Shown here in pieces: positions 35,401 to 46,881 of a stretch of 64,000 nucleotides of DNA. Every line of letters begins with the position of its first letter. Positions within the stretch are counted from its first letter, which is position 1. The translations under genes were made by a program, and so were the position numbers. The notes beneath the pieces were generated by a model. It made no database searches. It was not told where the DNA came from and was given only the letters and a program-made list of their open reading frames with translations. Source of the stretch: Paraphysomonas bandaiensis. Lineage: Eukaryota > Chrysophyceae. The stretch is from the NCBI GenBank assembly GCA_965644295.1, contig CBFFRP010000066.1, positions 489,344 through 553,343 on the forward strand. Reading direction: 5' to 3'.

Positions 35401-35451
35401 ATATTAACGAATAGAATATACCAGTTGAGCGATAGCAAAGGCACTGTATAA
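32407..35451 (+). CDS. PWWP-PHD-extended PHD chromatin reader
   Basis: Eleven exons joined in frame: 32407-32582, 32641-32762, 32815-32864, 32917-33090, 33141-33482, 33543-33935, 34007-34726, 34774-34833, 34899-35099, 35145-35229 and 35276-35451. Total 832 aa. The first ~100 residues are a PWWP domain (GRVVWARVVGFPWWPARL, later IKLFDAES). Residues ~120-173 are a PHD finger (CRICKGTEWSGDSLLCDRCA...CPTC). Residues ~255-330 form an extended PHD-like zinc region (YCFVCRTGAG, CHRTYHP, WFCPAHFCSACDS). Further CxxC pairs follow at ~340 and ~420. The last 60 residues are coiled-coil. The architecture resembles NSD-type proteins but no SET domain is present, so it likely reads methylated histone H3 and DNA. 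Exon 2 could start 12 bases earlier (acceptor 32628) and stay in frame. Confidence 0.85.
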
Positions 35452-35655
35452 GTGTATAATATTAGTATAACATTCTTGTAGTACGGTGCTATTTTTGAAG
35501 TCGTTTTTCAATTTATATCTTGTTATTAATTCAATCCCGATTCCGGTATAGTACACCACTTCAATGAAATCATCAAAATTTTACAATTTCGCTCATATCT
35601 CAATTCTTGATGTGCTAGAAAAAGTAGTCGGCTCATCATCTATTACAAAATGGTA
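35452..35655. other. 3' flank of PWWP-PHD gene
   Basis: AT-rich, non-coding, up to the TIR element. Confidence 0.5.
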
Positions 35656-36457
35656 GTGAATGTCCTAATATTAGCAATAGGCGTGGAAGAGTTAGTGCTA
35701 AATGCTTAAATCGGATGTCCTACTATTAAATATTTATCGCTACGGAAGCTGCTTGTGTCACTGCAAGCACCAATATGCAGAATGTTGATATACCTAGCAT
35801 CTGTTGACTTCAGGATTTTTGAGTCCTTATAGTACACAGCCCGGATGCTGCGGCCGCATCGAAAACATAGACAGAAACGGAAACGCCTAAGGGTGCTAAG
35901 AGTACTAGGATTCCACAGACGAACCGAGACTAGAACACCGCCCACCGCACCTATGAACCTTACCAACCATACGCAAAGGACCATAGCACCGGACCGTATG
36001 ACACCAACAGGCCCTAGACAACGGCGACGACGTCTCCGGCAACTCCACCTATGCCCAACGCCCAGACGGTGCATGGCGACACCGCCATATTCCACCACAC
36101 CATCAACCTCTCAGTGCACACATCTAGTGCTCGGTACGCTCAGGACCTTAATACAGAACCCTGTACCTCAGAGCCAGGCGGAACCTTATCCCAAGGGGAG
36201 ACCCCCGGACAACACGCGCCAGTGAGTCCTCAGACACACGAGCAGGGCGAACTCACACACAACATCAAGAACGGAAGTGGTTGCACCTTGGTGCTTGCGG
36301 CGACGCGCAAGCAGCTTCTGTAGCGCTAAATAGTAGGATAATATAATTTGTGCTGATTAGTTATGGGTAGAGGTATAACTAGTAGATCTAGCATTCAACT
36401 AGCCACTGTATCGAAATGAGTTTTTAACGCCTATTGCTAAATAAAAAGACTTTCAAT
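35656..36457. mobile_element. TIR-family element carrying an unrelated GC-richer insert
   Basis: The left end is GTGAATGTCCTAATATTAGC (35656); the right end is AACGCCTATTGCTAAATAAA then GACTTTCA (36427-36455). Both arms carry the TTAAATAGTAGGATA and CTTGTG/CACAAG blocks. The interior keeps 40 bp of the conserved module (35813-35853), then 35854-36262, which is GC-richer and matches no other copy. Right next to the right end another module begins (36458). Confidence 0.65.
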
Positions 36458-36710
36458 ATACAGCCCGGATGCTTGACATGTGCAGGCAGCTCAATATCCC
36501 AGATGCCTGTTTATTTGTCCAGGCCCAAAGACGTCTACACAAGTGACACTAATTAGTGTCCCTAGTACGACATAAGCATTTGTCTGTGAGTGGGCAGAAC
36601 AATACTTGCTGACTATTTATGCGGCTCACGTTAGTTTTCCGGATAAATATATCCGGTACTTTCCCCCAGAACACCACTAAAAGGTGCGAGTCCGATTTGT
36701 TGAGGGCATA
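36458..36710 (+). repeat. internal module of the TIR family, isolated copy
   Basis: About 250 bp from CAGCCCGGATGCTTGACATG to GTTGAGGGC, matching 23107-23402, 43271-43513 and 57964-58232. It contains two strong hairpins, GACACTAATTAGTGTC (36544-36559) and CCGGATA-AATA-TATCCGG (about 36639-36656). Confidence 0.65.
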
Positions 36711-37607
36711 AAAAATATGGATTGATTGGGCGTACAAGTTGTTTAAATAGAATTTAAAATTAATGTAAATATACCCACAAGTGTATAAATAGTACTAGCA
36801 AACAGAAAATCCTTAATTTTTTTACATTATATTTTATGTTATCTCTTCAACATGATATTCATATTATATTCTAATCTACAACTTTACAAGGATACATATG
36901 CAATAATAGCACAGTACATTGAGCAGCTCGACATTTGTAACTGCATAAGATATTCATTAACACAGTACTTTTTAAATTTTAGTAAATGCAGACATATGTT
37001 ATTTAATTGTGTTATAGAGAAAATTGGGCTTAATCGAGCCACGCATATACAAGTCCTCACTTCATGAATTCGGCGTTCTGATGTCACATAGTTTTGAACG
37101 AACCATCTATATCGTCGTAGCTGTTCTAAGTTCTAAGTACTTGTGTTGGTGCTAATTCTGATACGTTACAATTACACAATTAGTGCACTATAATATGCCT
37201 CTTCATGAGTAATACGTGTTCTGGGATAATACTCTAAATACTGCACACGTTAGTGTATTGGATTTTCCTTGTAGCTGTGTTAAAGTCGCATTGCCTGAGT
37301 ACAACAGTAAAGTTATTCTACGATGCGGCATAACTTATTGCATTAGTAGTAAGAAAACTTCACGATCTAACTACGAATCGCTATAGCTTATAAATAATTA
37401 ACACATAGATTTTGTAATATTACTTGATTGCTTATCCTTTAGTTGTTAGTTGTATGATGCAATTCATTCTTATACAGTAAAAGTTGCCTAGTTATTATTC
37501 GAGATCGCAGCTCAATTTGACAGTCAGAATATGCATTATATTGCTTAGAATCTATCTAGTCAACAGAAATATACCACGTTGCTACAAAATACTTAAAACG
37601 AATACAC
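36711..37607. other. intergenic, very AT-rich
   Basis: 3' flank of the LRR gene. Small ORFs are AT-composition artefacts. Confidence 0.55.
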
Positions 37608-40600
37608 TTATCGACCAGAATGCCCTTTGGACTGCTTGCTCGAAGAACTTCCATGTGCCCCGCGCATATCCTTCAATAGACCTTCTTGAACTCGACGTTC
37701 CTGTGCAAGTTCTTCTTTTAATGACCTAATGTACAGTTCGTGTGAGTAGGTTTACAAATGTCATATATACAGCACCTTAACATAGACTCTTTATTCAACA
37801 TTTCATCGTCGGCAGCGCGAAACGTGTTCGCTTGCTCTTCCTCGAGCTCTTCAAGGACTTGATCGACATACTTACGAACCTCGCCGTGAATCTGCATATT
37901 ATCAACCACGTATGAACTCAAAGAATACATCACCCACCTGTTCATCAAACTCACTCAGGAAAGAGGAGCTGTCACTGCCGGACGGGCTCTTCCCCAACCT
38001 ACTTGATTACGTAAAAAGGATTGCTTCGATAACATAATAATCCCACCAATCTGAATGCACCCTACTCGGCATCATCATTATTTCAAGCTTTTGCTCAAGT
38101 CCTTTAATCCCTCCTTCAATTGGAGGTGATGTACACAGACACACATACTCTATAATGATAGACGACGAAAATGTCACACCATTTTGAGGGGAATTCGGCT
38201 GCTCGTTCCTGTCCCTGCTATCTCCAAAAGGCAATGCGTACATCCAGCCCATCCCGTGATCAATTTCCACACCTACAGCCTTGCGCGCCTTTCTGAGCTC
38301 GCGCATCATTTCTCGCCTAGCAGCGTCAGTAGAAGGGATGCGTATAGTGGCGTGGCCGTGAGGTCCTTCTAAGTGCTTCTTTATTCCCGATTGCTCGAGG
38401 TCAATGTTGCAGCTGAAGAAATACAGTAAAGATTGGACAGTAAGGTAAGGTCACTTCTTACAAAACGACACCTAATCTGACTACACATATCCTGCTAACA
38501 ATACCACTGTACACCCTTTCTATACTCTCTACTAATGCTCCAGCACTCCTATCTGTACAGATTATAATACATACCTCAGTACTATTAGTGGCTGCATTTT
38601 TCGAGCTTCAACCAGCGCGTCCATTTCGCTATCTTCTAGTAGTGGTGCCGCTATATCACTCCCTCCGGCTTGACACATGTGCTGCAAATCATTAACAGCT
38701 TTAATATCACTCCCTCCATCAGGTAAGTGTAAAGCTGCAGCTACACCTGTATCCACACATCAGGAAGTTACTGTCAATACAACAATTTCAGCACTATACC
38801 AGGTACTGTACAAAACACGACCGTGTCTTGAATAGAGTTCCAACCGTCTCTGATAATATGCATCAACTGATCTGCTCGTACCACTGTAAAAGCTCGGGTG
38901 AGTGACTTTCGCTCTTTCTCCACTTGACTCTTCCTCTGCTTGGTTTCGTCTGTATCTTCGTTACAGCATCTATAAACCGCCATACTGCGTAACCAACCTT
39001 TTTGTTTTGCTTTGTAACTAACTCGATGCAGCTTAATCAGCCCAAGAGGCTGAATAGCATCACTTCCATGCTTCCCAGTGGTAGAGAATATTTTCGATAC
39101 ACTCTGAAAATCTGCTCAGCAAAAAATAATCATCCGACTATTCTCACACTGTAAAAAGAAACTAACCAGGAGTGTTATCACTAATAGGGTGGTGAATCAC
39201 AGGCATTGAACTGCTAGAATAACTGTGACTAGAGGTCGCCTGGGAGGCCACTGAGCACAGTGCCTCAAGCACACACTCTGTTGCAAGGGCCACCCTGAAA
39301 CAGTGCGTTACGCATGGTCACGCAATCCATGAACACCCACATTTCTAGCGTATAGAAAATAGATTCTGCAGTATCGTACTCTTTCTTCGTTCCGTCAACA
39401 GCTCTTTCAAGTTTTTTTACTGCAGAAGCGTACACATCCTCTGCAATAAAATCAAAACAATCAGATGTGCATATACTTCTGCACCCTCACCAACATTGGT
39501 GTGAAGGTCAGCGATGTTCTTCTGCAGCATGTCTTGCTGGCGCTTGATCTGTGAATGGAATATGAGTGGGGCATTCAAAAACTAAACAAATATTGTCACT
39601 TGTTTTCCTATGGCTCCCCGTCCATCCATCACCAGTCGCTCAAGCTCACTACACGTAAACAAGATGGAGAAGAAACATTGAATGTCTAATCAACAGTTTT
39701 TCTAAAAACTTACCCCAGTGCATCTTGCATTTCCCTCTCTAGCACTGTAGAATGGGAAGTCCTTGCCTGCTGCTTGTGTAGTATACTCTGAAGTTCTTGC
39801 TGGTGTGAATTCTCCATTTCCTGGATCATAGCATTGAATGCCATCACCTTCACACAGGTTACTCCAGTTCTAACAGAATGTGAAGAAACATCACCTCGTT
39901 CGCATGGGATGCCTGTGCAGCTTCCAAGGCTTGGGCTGAAGTCGCCACTCCATCAATAGTTACTACTTGCTTTAAGTGGCACAACACAAACTCTTTGTAC
40001 CCTTCACAGTCCGCAACAGGACACCGACCGAAGTGAATGTCTTGACAACACAGAGTTGTTAGACCGGCAAGTGAACTTAGTCGACGCAACTCCGCAAAGC
40101 TTGACACAAGATTCCCAGCAATACTCAAGTGTGAGAGGCGGTACAAGCATTCAAGGCCTTGGAGACTAGATATGCTGTTGCCTTGTAGCCACAATTCCTC
40201 CAATTCGGGTACCGACTGCATGTCACCGATTGTTGAGATTTGATTTTGACATAGCCACAATTTCTTCAGACGTGGAACGCCATCTAGCCCATCCATAGAT
40301 CTAATGCAATTGCGATGTAAGAACAATTCCCTCAAATTGGGTAAGTGTAAGTTCTCGATCCGAGTAATGTCCTGTTTGCATTACATTAACGCGACGATGC
40401 ATACAGCGAGACGCACTCATCGCTCCCACCTGATCACTTAAATTCAAAATTAGAAGTGTCGCCGACACGGGCTCTAGATTCGATATTCTGTTGATGCCAT
40501 TATCAATGCCTGTGATATTAATGTCGTCATCATCAGCAGCAGAGCGCACAGAGACACTTACAGCAGAGACGTTTCAGTTTTGGAAACCCGTCAAGAGAAT

Positions 40601-40695
40601 AAAGCTCATTGAAGCTGTTGAAGAGGATCTCAAGATCTTCAACATCATCAAATTCATTGAGTCCAGTTACTTCTTCCTGTGTGGTTATATTCATA
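37608..40695 (-). CDS. leucine-rich repeat protein with coiled-coil C-terminus (LRRC9-like)
   Basis: Spliced minus-strand gene. A start at ATG 40693-40695 is plausible; the stop is TAA 37608-37610. The 5' exons encode SDS22-type LRRs: LEILFNSFNELYSLDGFPKL, LFLHRNCIRSMDGLDGVPRL, LWLCQNQISTIGDM, LWLQGNSISSLQGL and LSIAGNLVSS. The block ends in an LRR cap (CPVADCEGYKEFVLCHLKQV). Downstream exons (about 39600-39860 and 38770-39180) are helical and coiled-coil. A middle region (about 38010-38760) has an unrecognised globular stretch with GVEIDHGMGWMYALPFGD. The last two exons (37608-37733 and about 37789-37900) join across GT-AG to a coiled-coil end. The order resembles LRRC9 and other ciliary/centrosomal LRR proteins. 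The true first exon may be further upstream (see 41440-41640). Confidence 0.72.
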
Positions 40696-41440
40696 CGTAA
40701 GATGGTGTGTGTATATGCTGGCAGAGCTCACGAGATCGGCTCTTGATAATCTTTTAACAGCCATCCACAGAGATAAGAAGAGGCTGACACCGCCTCTGAT
40801 GGAGATGAAGACCGGTCACTCGAAGTGATAGCTATACCAAATGCAAAAGAACTGTCTTGAGTTGGGTCTGCTGTGCAGTCTATCGAGATACATGGAGCAC
40901 TGCGTCGACCTCTCTGTCTCTGCCTATGTATGTATGTATGTATGTATGTATGTATGTATGTATGTATGTATGTATGTATGTATGTATGTATGTATGTATG
41001 TATGTATGTATGTATGTATGTATGTATGTATGTATGTATGTATGTATGTATGTATGTATGTATGTATGTATGTATGTATGTATGTATGTATGTATGTATA
41101 TAACTACTGCCTGATACACTCACAGCGTACCACTGTACAAGTGCACCAATACATACTGGAGGTACTGCTGTACACCAACAGGTACAGTGTACAGTGTATA
41201 TGATAAAACGGGTACTGTACGAAGTAGTAGGAATTCCTACTGCTGTATTTCGCACACATCTGTACTGCTATACAGGCATAACACAGTACAGCAGTACATA
41301 TACACTGCTGCTCTGTATACACACCTCTGGAGAGTAGTGTATGAGGATGAGGCGACCGGGCCGGACAATCACAATAGCGTCGCTATGGATACACTGCCAC
41401 TACTCATGTTCAGATGAGGTTGAGGTTGAGGTCTAGAGGT
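40696..41440. repeat. 5' flank with TATG tetranucleotide tract and motif cluster
   Basis: A near-perfect (TATG)n run spans 40925-41098, about 43 units. TACTGCTGTA occurs at 41163-41172 and 41238-41247, and TACAGCAGTA at 41287-41296. Continuous ORFs through the tetranucleotide tract (MYVCMYVC, HTYIHTYI) are artefacts. Confidence 0.8.
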
Positions 41441-41640
41441 TGAGTGCATCGGCCCCACGAACACACCTTCACTTGCCAAACTATTCGCGATCTGAGCTGT
41501 CATGATCTCGTTCAGCTGATGCTGTCGCCATCATAACACACACAGACTCACACACACAACACACACCTGAACGATTCCACTTATCGATATATGCAGAGAG
41601 CTGAAGCGATGACAAGACACACCAAGAGACGCCCTGATCA
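41441..41640 (-). CDS. possible small exons upstream of the LRR gene
   Basis: On the minus strand, an in-frame segment reads MIRASLGVSCHRFSSLHISI... up to a donor near 41570. A 46 bp GT-AG intron follows, then HQLNEIMTAQIANSLASEG before a second donor. It could be the true 5' end of the LRR gene, with the TATG tract lying in an intron. I could not find in-frame joins to 40695, so this stays speculative. Confidence 0.2.
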
Positions 41641-42765
41641 TACGACTGGATGAGGTCTGATCATATGACTGGATGAGGTCTGATCATACGACTGGATGAG
41701 GTCTGATCATATGACTGGATGAGGTCTGATCATATGACTGGATGAGGTCTGATCATATGACTGGATGAGGTCTGATCATATGACTGGATGAGGTCTGATC
41801 ATATGACTGGATGAGGTCTGATCATACGACTGGATGAGGTCTGATCATATGACTGGATGAGGTCTGATCATATGACTGGATGAGGTCTGATCATATGACT
41901 GGATGAGGTCTGATCATACGACTGGATGAGGTCTGATCATACGACTGGATGAGGTCTGATCATATGACTGGATGAGGTCTGATCATACGACTGGATGAGG
42001 TCTGATCATACGACTGGATGAGGTCTGATCATATGACTGGATGAGGTCTGATCATACGACTGGATGAGGTCTGATCATATGACTGGATGAGGTCTGATCA
42101 TACGACTGGATGAGGTCTGATCATACGACTGGATGAGGTCTGATCATATGACTGGATGAGGTCTGATCATACGACTGGATGAGGTCTGATCATACGACTG
42201 GATGAGGTCTGATCATATGACTGGATGAGGTCTGATCATATGACTGGATGAGGTCTGATCATACGACTGGATGAGGTCTGATCATACGACTGGATGAGGT
42301 CTGATCATATGACTGGATGAGGTCTGATCATATGACTGGATGAGGTCTGATCATACGACTGGATGAGGTCTGATCATACGACTGGATGAGGTCTGATCAT
42401 ATGACTGGATGAGGTCTGATCATATGACTGGATGAGGTCTGATCATACGACTGGATGAGGTCTGATCATACGACTGGATGAGGTCTGATCATACGACTGG
42501 ATGAGGTCTGATCATACGACTGGATGAGGTCTGATCATACGACTGGATGAGGTCTGATCATATGACTGGATGAGGTCTGATCATACGACTGGATGAGGTC
42601 TGATCATACGACTGGATGAGGTCTGATCATATGACTGGATGAGGTCTGATCATATGACTGGATGAGGTCTGATCATACGACTGGATGAGGTCTGATCATA
42701 CGACTGGATGAGGTCTGATCATATGACTGGATGAGGTCTGATCATACGACTGGATGAGGTCTTCT
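41634..42765. repeat. 23 bp minisatellite, 49 copies in two variants
   Basis: Tandem unit CTGATCATAYGACTGGATGAGGT, essentially identical apart from one T/C position (CATATG or CATACG). I count 49 units. The unit contains the palindrome TGATCA. The period is not a multiple of three and no long ORF crosses it. Confidence 0.95.
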
Positions 42766-43185
42766 AGTCGATATTCAGATGAGAACTGCGACTAATATCA
42801 TATGTATATGGAGTATCTGATGGGAGCTCAAGATATATGAGACACTTTATATGTCAGTTTGCCTAAGCTGAACTCAGTCAAGGATACTAAAATTGTAATG
42901 ACACACGTACTTTTCCTTGCAGTAATTTGAAAAATTGAGTTATTTATGCATGTGTATTGCATGATGTACAGAGTGTGGCTCGTGTTGTAGACCGCAACAA
43001 TGATATTATATTTTGTTTCGGTTTATAATACACACTGAAATCTTTGCCTATCACATTTTCTTGACTTAGCAATTATTTATTAGTTAGAGGTATCCAACAA
43101 TAATAAATGCAATATTAATCAAGCGTCGAATTGTTATTCAGTTCTATTACTGTCCCAGAAACTTCAACTTTTCAAAGTGGTAGCA
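42766..43185. other. intergenic
   Basis: AT-rich sequence between the minisatellite and the TIR element. Nothing recognised. Confidence 0.5.
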
Positions 43186-43676
43186 GTGAATGTCTTATTA
43201 TTAGCAATACTCGTGTACGAGTCAAAACTAATGTAGCAAAACAATTAACTAACTAGCGCTTCAGTATTTTTGAGTTCTTATAGTAAACAGCTCGAATGAT
43301 TGCCTTCAGCAGGCAGCCCAATACCCCGGTTTCCCTTCAGGTGGGCCCATTTCCGGATGCCTGTTTATTCGTCAGGACCCAAAGACGTCTACACAAGCGA
43401 CACTAATGCTGTCTCTTGTACCTTGTACCACACAAGCATTTGGCGATGAATGGGCTGAACAATATTTGCTGGCTATAAGCGGCTCATGTTAGTTTCCCGG
43501 AGAAATATAGTCATTAAGTCATTGCGTTGCAGCTTGGTGCTTGCGGTGACACACAAGCAGCTTTCGTAGCCTTAAATAGTAGGATATCAGAGTTAAGCAC
43601 TAGTTAGTTAAATTGTTTGGCTACATTAGTTCTGACTCTAACACGCCTACTGCTAATAACAAGACATTCACTACTC
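43186..43676. mobile_element. complete non-autonomous TIR element
   Basis: The left end, AGTGAATGTCTTATTATTAGC... with GAGTCAAAACTAATGTAGC and AATTAACTAACTAG, is mirrored at the right end by CTAGTTAGTTAAATTG, GGCTACATTAGTTCTGACTC, CGCCTACTGCTAATAAC and GACATTCACT. The TIRs are about 75 bp with mismatches, and the element is about 490 bp. The interior is the conserved module (43271-43513) plus the CTTGGTGCTTGCGG block. No ORF. It is the best-preserved copy in the window. Confidence 0.75.
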
Positions 43677-44003
43677 AAATTGTACCCGGACATCATCGAA
43701 ATCAATGTTCTCCATCTGATTGAAAGAGTTTAAAGATGATGTCAAATCTTTCTAAATGAGACAAAAGCACCCCGATTATCATTTTCAAGCCAATTAATTT
43801 AATTGTTACGTAAGCCTGCTCAATATATTATAATCAAAACACCTTCTGTACACCACTAAACGCCTTACACAGTGCATCACAACTGAAAGTAATATATACT
43901 CCACAAGTTACTAAGATTTATCCTATGTACAGAAAGAACATATATCCCAACAGGTTAGAAAAGACAAGCACAAAAACACTATTCCAAGCAATAAACACAT
44001 CCC
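43677..44003. other. intergenic
   Basis: 3' flank of the IQ gene; AT-rich, nothing recognised. Confidence 0.5.
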
Positions 44004-46152
44004 TCATACTGCTGATAATCTATTATTCATTTTTTGGTCTTGATATTTGATTGTGGAATCCACGTCATCATTAAGCCACTTCATGGGGTCAACGTTTATG
44101 TCTGTAGGGTACCTGTATGCATGTCGCATCCCATCCGATCTGTTGTGGTTCCGCAGCTTTTGCAGCAAGCCCTTCTTTGAGAAATTGTGTTCAGCTTTTT
44201 CGACCTCGGCACTAATGATATCCTCCAATTCCTTCGCAAAAAATTTCTCCATACCCTTCGACCTCGACCCTGGCACCGCTCTCTCTGCAGCTTCCTCCTC
44301 CATAGACAGCTTTCTCCTTATCCGTCGGCGCTCCGCCAAAGATTTTCCGAACTCAGAACCAGAGCACGAATTCACAATTGACTTTGCGCTGTATATCTTG
44401 AGGAAAGCCTTTACATCGTTGTGGGGAGGTGGGGCATTTCTGCCAGCTTTGCTGTAGTGGAATCCTCTATTTCCGTATCCTTTAGGACCATGTTCCTTAA
44501 CCCGGGACACCAAGAATGCTTTCCGGTCTCGCTGTCGTTGTTCTTGTGCATCGCGCTCCATCATGTCTTCCGCTTCTCTATTTAGAAGCCCAACCATAGA
44601 CTCGTGAAGTCTCTCGTCCGAGTAGCAAGACGCAGAAAATGCCTTCATTTTCCTTCCCTCATGGTACTTGGCTGCGTCTACTCGATATGTCGCTCGAGCA
44701 GTCATTTCCTCTCTACGCTCCCTGCTATACAAAGCACGAGCATGCTCGCGTGCCCATTCTCTATCTTTTACCCATGCCTCCTTCTTCCGGGCCTGTGTAT
44801 ACATCTTCATGAGATCGTCTCGAAGATATGCTGCTTTCATGTCTGGTAATCTCAATCTACAACGGTGGCCCCTGTATAACCTCTGGATCTTCATCACATG
44901 ACTAACCTGCCACTGCCGGTTACGAATCCTCTCCAACTTAAAGAGTTTTACTATACGCCTAGTCATGACTCCTCTCCAGCGCTTCTGCACCAGTCTTACG
45001 AGCTCGTTCTCTCTGTCTCTGATTCGTTTGGCGAGCTCTCGTATATTACGCTCCACTATCATCCGGGGTGGCTGAAACCCCGTGCGTGACGCTAGATTAA
45101 CATAATCCGCATAAAGTAGTTGCTCTTCCAGCTTAGTTTTGTACCAGAAGACCTTAGATCGCCCGACCTTAGGTTCCAAAGCCCTCTCAAGCAGCTTAGG
45201 ATGGCCACTCTTAATGATGAGAAGTGCCCGCTCAGTCTTGAGGATCCTTCGTGATAGACGCACTCTAGCCATTGCTTGAATCTGAGTTGCAGCCCGGTGA
45301 AGGAGTCGAGCTCGAGCGAGGAGCTTCCTATTGTAGGCATATCCATATAGGTATCGTAGATGAGCCCTGTACATGCGCTGCAGATAGATGACAGCACCCT
45401 CTACACGACGCTGCTTCTCCAAAAGCTCCCTGCAGAGTTCATCACTGTCACAAGCAGAATGATACAACCATAAATATACTTACGCTTTTCGCTTTTCAAT
45501 AAGGTCCTCGAAATCATTGGCTCCGACCTCGAACCCGTCTGCCCTGCCACAGCCCTGACAAGGTGGGAGTGCCTCTGTTGCTACCTTTTCCTTCAGTTCG
45601 TCGGGCAAGCTAAGCATACGCCGAACTGCAACTACATCTACATAGTTCATTGCATTACACCTGACAATAAACAGTGCCCGTTAGAGAGAAACAAGAGTAC
45701 AAGTACAGCACATATATTTCCTTACCATGAGCACGTGATGAACGGGTTCATATAGAAGAGTGATTTCTGCAGAGGTTTCCCGGCTTTAAATCCATCAGGG
45801 TCGAACCCGTCCTTGAGCGCGTCCAGCACATGGCTCCTATTTGTAGTGTCGATCACTCTGCAAGCACACAGTTAGCACGTGTGTTCACAGCTGCTCTGTA
45901 TGTATATGTATGTATAGGTATGTACAGCTAAGAGCGAAACACTCACCTTTCAGGCAGCAGCTGTACGGCGTTATGTATGGAGTAGCTGGAAGGTACGAGA
46001 AGCCTCCCCTTCATCTCCTCTATGGTCTTCTCGTACCTGCTGATGAGCTCCCAGTCCACTCCATCATACATCATATCACTCTTACGGCCAAGAGACTTCT
46101 CTCCCCCCTCATCCTCACCCCCACCCTTATCCTGACCATTATCAGCCATCAT
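44004..46152 (-). CDS. IQ-motif (calmodulin-binding) protein
   Basis: Four exons, 45947-46152, 45726-45857, 45484-45660 and 44004-45444, join in frame to 651 aa. Introns are 89, 65 and 39 bp. The N-terminus is acidic/Gly-rich (ADNGQDKGGGEDEGGE). Residues ~110-155 hold two CxxC pairs (CSWCNAMNY and CQGCGRADG) that could bind zinc. Four IQ motifs follow: VIYLQRMYRAHLRYLYG, ATQIQAMARVRLSRRIL, VRLVQKRWRGVMTRRIV and VMKIQRLYRGHRCRLRL. The rest is charged and helical. IQ motifs bind calmodulin or related light chains. Likely cytoskeletal or flagellar, but no partner is shown. Confidence 0.82.
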
Positions 46153-46881
46153 ACGACAGAGTGAGTTATATTCATACAGGTAGAGAGATGCGATAATAAC
46201 ACTGACGCAGAGCAGTTACTTAAGAAGCAGGTACATACATACATACATACATACATACATACATACATACATACATACATACATACATACATACATACAT
46301 ACATACATACATACATACATACATACATACATACATACATACATACATACATACATACATACATACATACATACATACATACATACATACATACATACAT
46401 ACATACATACATACACACAAACCCATATCCGATATACAGCTGTATACAGAATACAGTTGGGGGTATACGCTACCAGATATTTGTCGTCTATGTGTCTGTC
46501 TGTGTGCTTGTACTGCTCGTGTCGGTGTGTGTGTTCACTCCTAGTACAGTGGAGTACAATACAGTTGAGCACAGGCAGATCCAGCATACGAGAGCACACA
46601 TAAGTGGGGTATATATTTATACCCATCATCGCTTCGGTTAGACTATCGACAGGGTCTGACACTTCATCAATACTGCGCTTGCTGAGTGTCGATCTGTAGG
46701 TGGGGATCTGTCGTGATGAGTGTATACATACATATCTGTGTTGTGGTGTATCGTATGGGGGGTTGCGGTGTATTGGAAGTGTGTGTTATCGTATCATATG
46801 GTGGCAGTGTGTGTTGTGCGGTGTATTATATTGTAGTTTATGTATATGTATGTGTGTATGTGTGTGTATGCGGTGGTGTGT
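46153..46881. repeat. divergent upstream region with TACA tract
   Basis: A (CATA)n run at 46232-46414 (about 45 units) lies 80 bp upstream of the IQ gene start. It is similar in length to the tract at 40925 and reads TATG on the sense strand of the IQ gene. GTGTG-rich sequence lies close to the Myb gene start (46840-46880). Confidence 0.8.

Noticed and set aside
35845-36323. Arg/Pro-rich ORFs of 126 and 90 aa
   Set aside because: Lie across the TIR-element insert, overlap each other in different frames, and show no domain.
37484-37729. 81 aa plus-strand ORF
   Set aside because: Antisense to the last two exons of the LRR gene, whose splice join is convincing.
40841-41255. ORFs MYVCMYVC and HTYIHTYI on both strands
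   Set aside because: Tetranucleotide repeat translated in every frame; same for 46149-46662.
41634-42765. CRISPR-like array
   Set aside because: Unit is 23 bp with no spacers, so a plain tandem minisatellite in a eukaryotic genome.
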